Shown: one piece after another, positions 17,639 through 26,269 of the stretch
How the letters are laid out: each line of letters begins with the position of its first letter
Position numbering within the stretch: position 1 is the first letter of the stretch
Assembly: GCA_022984795.1 (NCBI GenBank)
Contig: JALIHJ010000045.1
Coordinates: 124,001 to 188,000, forward strand
Direction: 5' to 3'
From: Fabrea salina
Taxonomy: Eukaryota > Ciliophora > Heterotrichea > Heterotrichida > Fabreidae
Length of the DNA: 64,000 nucleotides
Notes under the pieces: model-generated
The model's input: only the letters and a program-made list of their open reading frames with translations
Database searches by the model: none
What the model was told of the DNA's origin: nothing
Position numbers and translations under genes: made by a program

Positions 17639-18124
17639 TCACTTAGGAGTTCTTTCGGTGGCTTGGCGTCTAATTCTTCTAATGTACTCAGTTGAGTCTT
17701 TCATATACAAGTTGTAAGGCTCAGCTTGGGCAGGACTGTTAGGATTGGGGTTGTTAAGTAAGTCTTGGATGCCCAAAAGGATTTGCTTAACTGTAATGCT
17801 AGGTTTCCAGTCTTCGTCTTCGTTCAGGATACTTAAACACACCGTTCCTGAAGGGTAAACGTTAGGATGGAACAAGACAGGCTGGAACTTGCACTTAGGA
17901 GGCTTAGCAGGGTACTCGTCACTAAAGTCCATACTGAGTTTGTAAAGTCCTCCTTCAAAAGGAGTGCCTTTCTTCCCAGGTATTCCGCATTCCCATTTCA
18001 TTAAGTTGGGCGACCCGTCCTCATTCTTAGTAGGCCTAGCGTAGAAGCCATGAGGGTGGTCTTTGCGCCAGAGTTTCCTTTCTTCTTGGAGTCTCCCTAT
18101 CACAATTGAGTTCCTTGAATTCAT
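17639..18124 (-). CDS. UBC9: SUMO-conjugating E2 enzyme UBC9
   Basis: 161 aa from the ATG at 18124; the longer frame begins at GTG and is not needed. It closely follows eukaryotic UBC9: [50 protein letters not shown] with the catalytic Cys, then [17 protein letters not shown] and the PAQAEPYN block. It transfers SUMO from the E1 to targets in the nucleus. Its stop is TGA, the only TGA stop I saw among confident genes here; reading through it would run into the copine start, so TGA is a true stop. Confidence 0.97.
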   Translation of the reverse strand: MNSRNSIVIGRLQEERKLWRKDHPHGFYARPTKNEDGSPNLMKWECGIPGKKGTPFEGGLYKLSMDFSDEYPAKPPKCKFQPVLFHPNVYPSGTVCLSILNEDEDWKPSITVKQILLGIQDLLNNPNPNSPAQAEPYNLYMKDSTEYIRRIRRQATERTPK

Positions 18125-18239
18125 TTTTATTGGAACCCTCACACAAATTAGCTTAGTTTGAATCTTTCATTTTTCCTTAAAAATAGGGACACCACTTGAC
18201 TAGGGGTTTTAGCTATGAAAAAGCGCCATCGATTTGGAA

Positions 18240-18638
18240 ATGAACCATAATATGAGTGCCTGTCCCGAGGAAAACCTACCCAAGAAAAGAATTCCAACAG
18301 AATACAAGGATGAAGAGGCTGAATCTCAAGACTCCTCAACACTAAGTAACTCAAGGACCAGCTCACTCTGCGAGGGGTCCCGGCCCATGAACAGAAGCCT
18401 TCCAAAGAAGAAACCCAAAGTTCCACCACCTACCAAAGACCCACTAGAAGGTCCTATTCTAGTTTACCGAAGCAAAGGACCAGCAAGCACCCTCCAGGTA
18501 CCCCATCCTAGCTACCTGCCTTCCCAAACTGTGTCACTGCCTAAACCCCTCCTCACTTGTGAATGTGGACAAAAAGCCCGTTACAGACATCCTAAATCTC
18601 TGGAGCCTTTCTGCAGTGTCAAGTGTTTTAAAGCTTAA
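18240..18638 (+). CDS. Zinc-finger HIT protein, INO80B/IES2-like
   Basis: 132 aa. The last 30 residues hold a HIT-type zinc finger (TCECGQKARYRHPKSLEPFC, then SVKC), preceded by a Lys/Pro-rich region. In INO80 complex subunit B (IES2) a PAPA-1 region followed by a C-terminal zf-HIT is the norm, and this short protein fits that layout, though PAPA-1 is not clearly visible. The role would be chromatin remodelling. The start was set at ATG 18240; an upstream ATG at 18214 is in another frame and closes quickly. Convergent, one base from the ankyrin gene. Confidence 0.65.
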   Translation: MNHNMSACPEENLPKKRIPTEYKDEEAESQDSSTLSNSRTSSLCEGSRPMNRSLPKKKPKVPPPTKDPLEGPILVYRSKGPASTLQVPHPSYLPSQTVSLPKPLLTCECGQKARYRHPKSLEPFCSVKCFKA

Positions 18639-18639
18639 T

Positions 18640-19906
18640 TTAAGAATGACGAAGAAACTTTTGAAGGAAAGAAGTTGTTGGAACACGCGGAGGCGTGGTT
18701 AGTTCTTCGTGGGCCATTGGGAAGTGGATTTGCTTAGTTGAGTTTTCGCTGCGATAAGAGTCTTCTTCAGGGAACTGACTTAAACAGTTTTTGATAGTAT
18801 TATGGAGTTCAGATTGTAACTGGGACTTTAAAGAACTGAACTGGTGGTACAGGTTAGAAGAACTTTTGCACTTAGTTTCTTCAAGCCGGTTGCTGAGTTC
18901 TTGTTTGGCTAGTTTGTGAGCTCTTTGTTTGGTTTGATAAGTAAGCTCATTTAGTTCTTGGGTGAAATTGGGTTGTTTGGAAACTGAAATGTCTTTTTCA
19001 AGGACTTCACAAAGGGCACTTTCAAGTCCAGGGATTATTTCTCGGTTGACTCTGCTAGTTAGTTTGTTGGTGAACTTGTGTAGAGAGTTCTGTGCGTTAG
19101 ACACCTCTAGGTTTACAATGCTTTGCAGTCGGTAGTTCCACTCTGCTTCAATGTGTGTTTGGTAACTATCCACTGTGTTCTTTAAGAACCCTTCAGCTAG
19201 CTTTTTGACCTCTTTCCTTCCAGTAAGCGTTTTTTGGGGTTTAAAAGCTCCTAAACTCCTGGACCGCTTAGGAACGACTTGGGAAGCCTTAAAAGGACTG
19301 AAGGCTCTAGAAATAAACAGAGTCTTTTCAAGCACGTTGCTTGGAATGCTCAGTGTAGTGTTGGCACTTTCAACTCTTCTTTCAATAGTTTTGCTTTCAA
19401 GAATTCTTGTTATTTCAGGCACTTTGCTGCGGTCTGCAGCTTTTTTGCCGAACTAACTAGGGCTTACACAGTCTCTTTTCTGGGGATCAGCGCCGGAGTC
19501 CAGCAGCATTTTGACCACTGAGTAGTTTCCGTGGTAAGCACTTATCATAAGGGGAGTCCACTGTCTGGAGTCTTGGGAGTTAATGTCAGCTCCTGCTTCT
19601 ATTAAATGCCTAAGTACACCTAAGTGTCCGCACCAACTTGCCAGAAACACTAAACTTTGCCCTGCCTAAGTAGTTGTTTACATTGTTTTGAGTGTTTACG
19701 TCAGCTCCAGCTTTGATGAGGAGCTTAGTTATGGACTCGTTTCCTTTTTTAACAGCAATTGACAAAGCACTTTCGCCTTTCTAAGTGAGTTTTACCTCGT
19801 TTCTGTGGTTTAAGTCTGAGTACGGAAGGAGCGACCTGATGTACTGGATATCTTCTTGGTCAGCAGCTATCATCAAAGAGTCCCAGTTTTCAAAGAAGGT
19901 AGCCAT
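18640..19906 (-). CDS. Ankyrin-repeat/coiled-coil protein with three tiny introns
   Basis: Four exons on the minus strand (19796-19906, 19682-19780, 19468-19665, 18640-19452) give 406 aa with no stop. The N-terminal 150 residues are about four ankyrin repeats (GESALSIAVKKGNESITKLL, AGADVNTQNN, AGADINSQDSRQWTPLM, SGADPQKRDC then FGKKAADRS). The rest is helical, with Glu/Gln/Lys-rich coiled coil. The long last-exon frame has no ATG of its own and begins after a stop, which the third intron removes. Introns are 15, 16 and 15 nt. The ATG directly follows the CCDC124 stop (TAA|ATG). Likely a protein-protein adaptor. Confidence 0.85.
19453..19467 (-). other. 15-nt intron 3 of the ankyrin gene
   Basis: Minus strand GTAAGCCCTAGTTAG, 15 nt, contains an in-frame TAG. 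Splicing joins ...PQKRDC to FGKKAADRSKV and completes an ankyrin repeat. Confidence 0.85.
19666..19681 (-). other. 16-nt intron 2 of the ankyrin gene
   Basis: Minus strand GTAAACAACTACTTAG, 16 nt. Its removal also corrects the reading frame: upstream NTQNN is joined to AGQSLVFLASWCGHLG, which continues the ankyrin repeat in a different frame. Confidence 0.85.
19781..19795 (-). other. 15-nt intron 1 of the ankyrin gene
   Basis: Minus strand GTAAAACTCACTTAG, 15 nt, with an in-frame TAG. Splicing joins ...DLNHRNE to KGESALSIAVK. Confidence 0.85.
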
Positions 19907-20551
19907 TTAAATTTTAGTGTTATAAGAGACATGTTCTTGGTTCATCGGGTTCTTAGGTGACTTCTTCCACTCTTTTTTGAGGAGTTCGATGTGTTGGGAG
20001 CGTTTCATTCCGGGGTTTTCTTTTTTCATCTCAGGAAGTCTTTCGTCTAAGAAGGAATTCCAAGCAGCTTTCATTCTTTTTTCAGGGTGTTTGTCTAACT
20101 TGGAGTCTTCCATGAGGTCTTCAGCAGTGACTACTTCTAAGTCGTCTTTAGGTCTGTTGGGGTTCAGGTCTTCATGAAGGTTTTCTTCTATTTCTTTCTG
20201 TTGTTTCTTTTCTTCAGCTTTGACTTGTGCTTGCAAAGTCGCCAGTAAAGCATTTCTTTGCTGTTCTATTTGGAAGCGAGTTTTCTTAGGAGGTTGGCCT
20301 TTCTTGGGGTTTAAAGTTTTTTCTTCTTCCTGTTCTAGTTGCTTTTTTTCGTTTTTTCTTTCTTGTTCGCGAACTTTCTTTTCTTCGCGTTCTTTTTTGC
20401 GTTCTTCTTTTCTTTGGAGGAGTTTGTGATCGTCTTCCCATTTTTGGGCTTCTTTGCGTTCTTGTTCGGCTGTTCTTTTCTGGGCTTTTTCGCTTTCTTT
20501 TCTTTCTTGAGCTTCGACTGCTTTCGGGTTTCTGCTGAGTTTCTTAGGCAT
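19907..20551 (-). CDS. CCDC124: CCDC124 homologue (ribosome-associated)
   Basis: 214 aa. Starts MPKKLSRNPKAVEAQ, followed by a long Lys/Glu coiled coil, then the conserved C-terminal block HPEKRMKAAWNSFLDERLP, MKKENPGMKRSQ, LLKKEWKKSPKNPMNQ, which is diagnostic for CCDC124/Lso2-type proteins. These bind vacant ribosomes and help recovery from translational shutdown; they are also linked to midbody function in animals. The length matches the family (about 220 aa). The gene is 2 bp downstream of the carrier gene and touches the ankyrin gene. Confidence 0.94.
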   Translation of the reverse strand: MPKKLSRNPKAVEAQERKESEKAQKRTAEQERKEAQKWEDDHKLLQRKEERKKEREEKKVREQERKNEKKQLEQEEEKTLNPKKGQPPKKTRFQIEQQRNALLATLQAQVKAEEKKQQKEIEENLHEDLNPNRPKDDLEVVTAEDLMEDSKLDKHPEKRMKAAWNSFLDERLPEMKKENPGMKRSQHIELLKKEWKKSPKNPMNQEHVSYNTKI

Positions 20552-20553
20552 AT

Positions 20554-21378
20554 TTATTTACAGCCGTCTTTAAAAGGACCTAACATGTACATACTGTACT
20601 CGTAGGCCAAAAACCCCACTCCGTTAGGAATAGTTGACCTTATGAAGCAAGCAGAGTACCCTTTGTAAAGGGCCCTCAGTCCTCCTTGCTTCCATACTTG
20701 TTTCAGAGTCTTAGTGAATCCCCCGTCCCAGCTGCTTTCTTTGGAAGTTTGCAGTTGCAACTTAGTTTTCACTATGTCTTGTGGGTAGCTCCAGAACCAG
20801 CAGTTGAACCCTCCGAATACTCCTGCCCAGAAGTGCCCCCACACAGAGGTTCCTAAGTGGGACTTTGCCCACTCGTAAGAAGCAAACTGAGCAGCATACC
20901 CAGGAACTTCTCTGAAAGCAGTTGCAACGCTTCCTCTATACACTCCAGCTACTCCTTCTTTTCTGAGCAAGCTAAGAAAGCAGTCCCAGCAACTTCTGTA
21001 CTGGTATTGAGTTGTGTAAGCATTTGACTGAACTTGCATTCGGCACCTTATAAGTTCTACTGGAGACACCAACACTGTGTTGACCAGCCCTGCGTAGGAC
21101 CCTGCCACAACTCCTTGCCAAAACACTTCGTCACCTCCAAGTAAGTACTTAGCTTGGGCATAGGCTGAAAAGACTACTGCGTTGACTAAAGGAACTGTGT
21201 AAAGCGGAGAAGCCACTCCTTGGTACAGCCCCTTAAATCCGTCTGCTTTTAGGGTGCATTTAAAGCATTCTGAAAGACTTTTTAAATACCCTGCTTGCAT
21301 ACGTACCTTCAAAGTGTCCACAGGGTGGCCAATCAAAGTAATAGCAACTCCAGCTACTGTCCCTGCACAGAATTCCAT
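20554..21378 (-). CDS. Mitochondrial carrier (SLC25 family)
   Basis: 274 aa with three repeats of about 95 residues, each with the Px[DE]xx[KR] signature: HPVDTLKVRMQ, SPVELIRCRMQ, YPQDIVKTKLQ. Six membrane helices are expected in the inner mitochondrial membrane. The first repeat and the R-CRMQ of the second resemble carnitine/acylcarnitine and ornithine carriers (SLC25A20/A15 type), but substrate is only a guess. Start ATG at 21378. Confidence 0.93.
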   Translation of the reverse strand: MEFCAGTVAGVAITLIGHPVDTLKVRMQAGYLKSLSECFKCTLKADGFKGLYQGVASPLYTVPLVNAVVFSAYAQAKYLLGGDEVFWQGVVAGSYAGLVNTVLVSPVELIRCRMQVQSNAYTTQYQYRSCWDCFLSLLRKEGVAGVYRGSVATAFREVPGYAAQFASYEWAKSHLGTSVWGHFWAGVFGGFNCWFWSYPQDIVKTKLQLQTSKESSWDGGFTKTLKQVWKQGGLRALYKGYSACFIRSTIPNGVGFLAYEYSMYMLGPFKDGCK

Positions 21379-21403
21379 AATAACTTAAGCACTAATAACA
21401 GTT

Positions 21404-21835
21404 TTAGTTATCTCTCTTGACAAACTTCCCTCTGACTCTGGGTTTGCTCTTCGCTACTTGGCTTCTGCCTTTGAACTCCCTGCTCAGGTGGACTTTTTGC
21501 TTGTACTTCTTGATTTTTTCTTTGTATTTAGCTATTTTTTGTTGCCTGATGTGCAGAGGGTAGACTCCGATTTTAGGCTCTTCTTCGGGTGCAGTGCTGG
21601 CTATTGAGCTCCAGCTCTGTACACGGGGCATTCCTTTGGCCGGCTGGATGATTCCGGACAAATATCCTTCGAGTTGGGTGTTTTTCTGCTTTTCTTGTAG
21701 AAGTTCTCGAGAAAGTTGCCAGTTTTTTTCGCGTTCTGACTCAAGTTCTTGCTTGAGTTGCCCGACTAAGTCTTCTGAGCTGCAGGGTCTATGAAGTGCT
21801 ATTGGCATTTGTAGGTCTTGGTCTGCTTCCGTCAT
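21404..21835 (-). CDS. CCT-motif protein with N-terminal coiled coil
   Basis: 143 aa from ATG 21835 (MTEADQDLQMPIALH). Residues 25-60 form a short coiled coil. The C-terminal 45 residues (RQQKIAKYKEKIKKYKQK, then SRPK-type basic blocks ending RVRGKFVKRDN) match the CCT motif of plant CONSTANS/TOC1-type regulators: R...KRY-x-EK-x-K ... RPR-x-[KR]GRF-x-KR. In plants this motif mediates nuclear import and DNA or partner binding. Occurrence outside plants is known in some protists. A transcriptional role is inferred. Confidence 0.75.
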   Translation of the reverse strand: MTEADQDLQMPIALHRPCSSEDLVGQLKQELESEREKNWQLSRELLQEKQKNTQLEGYLSGIIQPAKGMPRVQSWSSIASTAPEEEPKIGVYPLHIRQQKIAKYKEKIKKYKQKVHLSREFKGRSQVAKSKPRVRGKFVKRDN

Positions 21836-22033
21836 CAAGTTAAATGGTAATAATTCAGAAAGATTCTGCTAAATTTCTAAGTACTGGAATAAAATGATGT
21901 TGATCTGAATTTTAGGATTAATTAAGGCTTAAATAGGTTAGTTAGGAAACCTAAGTTCCAGTGCTTACCTATTGATTTGTGGAAGTTATTTAAGTCACTA
22001 TGTATAGTTTCTAGAACAGGAGTATTAATTGAT

Positions 22034-22713
22034 TCACCTTATATTTAAGCTCTGCATATAGTAATCTTCTGCTTTAGAGTAATTCTTCATATGTTCCTGT
22101 AAACTAAACCTAAGTTGTGGTATGTTGTTGCTAGATCATTGCTTCCAGAAACTACGGTTTCTTGAATTATGATTGCTTTGAAGTAATAAACTAACCCTAA
22201 GTGATGTACACAGTATGCCTTTTCTCGCTCAAATTCATTTAATTCCAGCACAAATGGCTGAACTTTCTCTAGTTTGACCTTTCTTCTGCTAAACTCTTGA
22301 ACTAAAGAGTCAATTCTGGTCTTCAGTCTCTGAATTATCTCCTTTTCTGCTTTGGCATTCTCTTTTCCAGGATCCTTTTCGACCTGTAGTTCTTGGAGTT
22401 CGTTAATTAGCTGACTAAATAGCTTTTGGGTTGAATTTGATCTAGCTTTTTGTGCACTGCCTTCTTTGAACTCTTCTAGTCGGGCAAGCTGTCGGAAGCC
22501 CAGCTCCTCAATTTTGGAAATAACTTTTTCTGCCATCTGAATGACTTCTTTTTTCTTTGGGAAATCAAGTCAATTACTTCATTTGACTCAATTATTTCAG
22601 GCAGAAGAGCAATGCTGTAACTCTGCTTAAAGTGGATAAGCATATTATGGATACACAAAAAATCTCCACACCTGCAAGTGTAGGTAGCTTGACAAAGTAC
22701 AGCTAGTTTGCAT
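22034..22713 (-). pseudogene. Decayed B-box/coiled-coil/TPR gene
   Basis: A broken copy of the family at 24606-26180 and 49994-51409. The start is conserved (ATG CAA ACT AGC TGT against ATG GAA ACT AGT TGT in the intact paralogue), followed in shifting frames by the zinc module (CQATYTCRCGDFLC), ALLPEIIESNEVIDLI, VISKIEELGFRQLARLEE, then ETVVSGSNDLATTYHNLGLV and MKNYSKAEDYYMQSLNIR. At least three frameshifts separate these pieces, and only about two TPR units remain. It lies on the same strand as the intact paralogue 2 kb away, so it is probably a dead tandem duplicate. Confidence 0.85.
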
Positions 22714-22970
22714 TATAAATGGAAATCCTAACTAAGGATTTTATTGAATGCTTAGTTTATTAGTTAGGTTTTAGAGTTGATTCCAGAGTTAGTTATTGTT
22801 AAGTTGGCTTTAAACGTTTAGTAGAAAGGACTCGATTTGCCCTTCATAGCGTTCTTCTGTTAATCGGGTGAGCTTTCCTTCTTGGAGGTTACTCGTACAA
22901 CATTGTATCCTATAATGGGGATAAGCCATTCTTTTTGAATATGCCTTGTGGACACTTAGTCCAATCCGAT

Positions 22971-23099
22971 GTTGATCTTTAGTTTAGCCCTTTCGAGCTT
23001 GAAACATTGTAAGTCTTATCTTTAGTCCATCCCTTTCGAGTCTGGAACATTGTAAGTCTTATCTTTAGTCCATCCCTTTCGAGCTTGGAACATTGTAAA
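22971..23099. repeat. Three tandem 43-bp repeats
   Basis: Three head-to-tail units: 22971-23013 (diverged), 23014-23056 and 23057-23099 (nearly identical). Each ends in CGAG..TGGAACATTGTAA and contains TTTAGTCCATCCCTTTCGAG. No open frame. They abut the hairpin array that starts at 23102. The stretch 22714-22970 before them holds no gene I can support. Confidence 0.85.
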
Positions 23100-23101
23100 C
23101 T

Positions 23102-24150
23102 TTCAATTTTTTTATTGAGGTTTTTTTCCTCGTTTTAAAGTGTTAAACAAGCAAACTATCTGAGACTGAAACTCAAAGAATTGTTCGAAAGTATTCACAC
23201 TAACCGGGTTTTATTGAGGCTCTCTTCCTCTTCTAAGAATCCTTACGAACAACCCTTTGAGTTCCAGTCTCAAAAAGGTTGCTTGTGGACTGTCTGAGTT
23301 CAATTTTTTTATTGAGGTTTTCTTCCTCTTGTTGCGTTAAAGAAAAGCAATCTATCCGAGACTGAATCTCAAAAAGACTGCTTGTAGGGTGTTTCAGTTC
23401 AATTTTTACTGAGTTTTTTATGTTTCTACTGTTAATAAACAAACGACTTATCTGAGACTCAACTCAAAAGTTGTTTGTTGAATTCTTACAAGCAGCTTTT
23501 TTGAGTTATATTCCAAAAAGTTGCTTGTAAGTTCTTTCCTTATGTCATCAATTTTAAAGTTTTTGTGCTGGTTTAAGTTCTTCTTATGTGCCACCAATTT
23601 AAAGGTTTTCTGTTCGTTTTGTTGTAGTGTTTACTAAATAAACAACCTATCTGAGACTGAAACTCAAAAAGGCTACTTCTAGTGTCTTACAGTTCAATTT
23701 TTTTATTGAGGTTTTTTCCTCGTTTTAAAGTGGTCAAACAAGCAACCTTTTTGAGACTGAAACTCAAAGAATTATTCGAAAGTATTCACACTAACCGGGC
23801 TTTATTGAGGCTCTCCCTCTTCTAAGAATCCTTACGAACAACCCTTTGAGTTCCAGTCTCAAAAAGGTTGCTTGTTGGGTATTTGTTGAATCTTTACTGA
23901 GGTTTTTCCTCTTTTTCTTTTCAGTTCAATTTTTTTATTGAGGTTTTTTCCTCTTTTTCCCTTTCAACAAACAAGCAGTACATTCAAAGCTAGGGCTCAA
24001 AAAAGCTACTCACAAGAGCCCATGCAAATAGCTTTCATGAGCCTTAGCCTTGAATGTACTGTTTGTTCAGTTCAATTTTTTGTTGAGGTTTTCTTCCTCT
24101 TCTTAGCGAAGTAAACAAATCAATCTATCTCAGACTGCTTGTATTAATCG
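23102..24150. repeat. Tandem array of about six hairpin-forming units
   Basis: Six units start with nearly the same header, TTCAATTTTTTTATTGAGG followed by T-rich sequence and CCTC, at 23102, 23299, 23398, 23693, 23924 and 24071. The header itself folds twice (CAAT-T6-ATTG and GAGG-T6-CCTC). Bodies differ in length (about 100-295 bp) but carry inverted repeats: units 1 and 4 pair GAGACTGAAACTCAAAG with CTTTGAGTTCCAGTCTC about 100 bp apart, and unit 5 pairs AGTACATTCAAAGC with GCCTTGAATGTACT. No coding frame. It could be a cluster of small structured RNA genes, with the T runs as terminators, or a non-autonomous repeat. Confidence 0.8.
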
Positions 24151-24600
24151 CATGATCGCTTCTTGTGAAATGGCTCTCCAATAATTTTGGGGCCTTTCCT
24201 GGCTTCACCAATACCAAAAACTCACCACTACGGCTTCTCTAACTTGAAGCTATAGTCTGAAACGGTGGTTGTATTACCTTCAGTTGCCCGCTTAAATATG
24301 GGGTCTGAATTTAACCATTAGCCACGGCACGGATGTACTTTCAATAACTTCCAGTCCGTTTACCTAAGGCTATTTCCTTCCATTGGAAAGAGTTATCTAC
24401 TGTGTAGCGCCCTCCAATCTCCACAGTAGATGACTCTTCCCTGAAAAATCGCTAAAGGGGACAAGTCCTAGAGTTTTCACCCGGACTCGCAAGAAACGTC
24501 TCTCGACTCTCCACAGAGGGCTTATTGATGAGACCTTGTCAAGAGCTCTGGATCTCAGACCCCCATTTAACTTTTTAAATCGGCATTTAACTTGAGAATA
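24150..24600. ncRNA. Candidate structured RNA
   Basis: Non-coding, GC-richer than its flanks. A perfect 9-bp helix (GGGGTCTGA at 24300-24308 with TCAGACCCC at 24555-24563) closes a 264-nt domain. Inside, 24390-24404 pairs with 24422-24436 (14 of 15 bases, stem TCTACTGTG/CACAGTAGA), and ACGGA/TCCGT and AGTCC/GGACT helices are also possible. On the minus strand the closing helix reads GGTCTGAGATCC ... AAATTCAGACC, faintly like the P4 helix (CR-I/CR-V) of eukaryotic RNase P RNA. Only about 45 nt separate it from the preceding gene's stop, too little for the usual P1-P3, so the identity is open. Strand not settled. Confidence 0.45.
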
Positions 24601-24605
24601 TTACT

Positions 24606-26180
24606 TTAAAAAATTATGCAGGCTTTAGGGTCTTTGAGCTGCATTAATTTTTTCCTTGTGTTCTCAATGCTAGGGTCATCGATCATTTTCTTAATTCTTA
24701 GACTCTTCAAATAAAAGTTCTCTGCCTTGGAGTAGTTTTCTTTAACGCTAGAGTATCTTCTCATGCCTCCATAACCAAAGAAAGTTTTAATAAACTCAAT
24801 TCTGCTGAGACCTTGAATATAGTGATTGATTTCTTCATAAAATAGTCCTAAGTTGTGGTATGATTGGGCTAGACATATGCTTGTATGGGCTGAAATCTCT
24901 TCTACTCTCAAACACTTAAGGTAGTACTCTTCTGCTTCAGAGTAGCGGCTCATCTTTTTGTAAAGCAGTCCTAAGTTGTGGTATGCAGAAGCTAAATAAG
25001 TACTGTGAGGATTCAGTGAAGCTTCTTCTATCCTGATACTTCTCAGGTAACACTGCTCAGATTTAGTATAGTCCTGTGTTTCACCATAAATAAATCCTAG
25101 ACTATTCAAGCAATATCCTTTTTCTGGGTTGAGTCCGTCTAACTCTAGTTCAAGTTTCAGAACTTCTTCAGCTTGAACCTTCCGACTTTTGGACTCCTCA
25201 ACCAAAGAGGTAATTTTAGTCTTAGTTTCTTGGATTCTTTGATTCTCTAACTTAATCTTCTGGTTAAGTGTTTGGATTTTCTGATTGAGCTGGTTCTTCT
25301 CATAGCTGTAATCTTGCTTGGTTGTTTGAAGCTTCTTTTCCAGAGCAGTAGTTCTTTGAGTGAGTTCACCAACTTTTTGATTCAGTTGATTCTTCTGATT
25401 CTTGTGGTTTTCTTTGGCTTCCTCAACTTGCTTTTCTAAATCAGTAATTTGTTGGTTGAGTTCATTGACTTCCCGCTTGTTAGATTCTTCAAGTTCAGTT
25501 TTGAGTTTTTTGGAAGCTATTCTTTCCTGCTCAATTTGAATTTTTAGTTGGTTAAACTGGTCTGAAAAGCTTTGATTGAGTTGTTGCTTCTCCTTTTTGT
25601 GGTCATCTTTGGTCTTTTGGAGTTCTTTTTTTAGAGCAGCAACTTGTCTCTGGTAATACTCAGTGAGTTTTTGAATTTTTTGATTTTTAGCTTGGATTTT
25701 GTTATTGTTTTCAGATAGTTGGTCAGTGAGATCGGCAACTTTGTTTTCTAGTAGTCTTTTTTCATCTTTGCTTGAAGTTTTTATCTGTTCAATTTGACTT
25801 CTTAGTTCTCGGAGTTCAGTTGAGAAGCTCAGTTGGTTAATGAGTTGAGTAAAAGAACTTTTGACCTGGATTTGGTCCAGTGTTTCTTTTGCTTGGTTAA
25901 TATTTGATGAATCGATTGTTGTTTCCCTTAACTTTTTGAGTTGAGCAAGTTGTTCGGAGGCCAGCTTCTGGATCTCTGAAATGAAATCTTTGCTTACCTC
26001 AAAAACTTCTTTTTTTTTCTGGAAAATGATGCTGATTACTTTGTTCACTCTGACTATTTCAGGCAGAAGTCCAAGGTTGTGGCCTCTTCCTAGGTGAACA
26101 GGCGTCATGTGGTCACACAGTAGAACGCCACAACTACATTTATAAGCAGCTTGGCAAGCAAGGATACAACTAGTTTCCAT
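24606..26180 (-). CDS. Variant B-box / coiled-coil / TPR protein
   Basis: 524 aa. Residues 1-40 hold the Cys/His zinc module (CILACQAAYKCSCGVLLCDH, then HLGRGH), residues about 60-330 are an almost unbroken coiled coil with many Asn/Gln/Lys heptads, and residues about 345-500 are kinesin-light-chain-like TPR units (YHNLGLLYKKMSRYSEAEEYYLK). It ends CIIF, close to the CIVF end of the paralogue at 49994-51409; a C-terminal CaaX-like cysteine four from the end could be prenylated. The protein has the TRIM-like order zinc module, coiled coil, interaction domain. Function unknown. Confidence 0.85.
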   Translation of the reverse strand: METSCILACQAAYKCSCGVLLCDHMTPVHLGRGHNLGLLPEIVRVNKVISIIFQKKKEVFEVSKDFISEIQKLASEQLAQLKKLRETTIDSSNINQAKETLDQIQVKSSFTQLINQLSFSTELRELRSQIEQIKTSSKDEKRLLENKVADLTDQLSENNNKIQAKNQKIQKLTEYYQRQVAALKKELQKTKDDHKKEKQQLNQSFSDQFNQLKIQIEQERIASKKLKTELEESNKREVNELNQQITDLEKQVEEAKENHKNQKNQLNQKVGELTQRTTALEKKLQTTKQDYSYEKNQLNQKIQTLNQKIKLENQRIQETKTKITSLVEESKSRKVQAEEVLKLELELDGLNPEKGYCLNSLGFIYGETQDYTKSEQCYLRSIRIEEASLNPHSTYLASAYHNLGLLYKKMSRYSEAEEYYLKCLRVEEISAHTSICLAQSYHNLGLFYEEINHYIQGLSRIEFIKTFFGYGGMRRYSSVKENYSKAENFYLKSLRIKKMIDDPSIENTRKKLMQLKDPKACIIF

Positions 26181-26269
26181 TATAAGTAAGTTAGAAGAGT
26201 AGATAACGCATAAAGCAGTTGTTGCTGTGTAAATGGACTCATTGTTACAATATCGACGACTCGTAACAG

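Noticed and set aside
18214-18249. Upstream ATG (MKKRHRFGNEP) for the zf-HIT gene
   Set aside because: It is in another frame that stops after 11 codons and no tiny intron of 15-16 nt joins it to the main frame.
24150-24600. Group I intron or SRP RNA
   Set aside because: A TTCAGACTA word recalls a group I R element, but P, Q and S partners and flanking exons are missing; no SRP domain IV core was seen.
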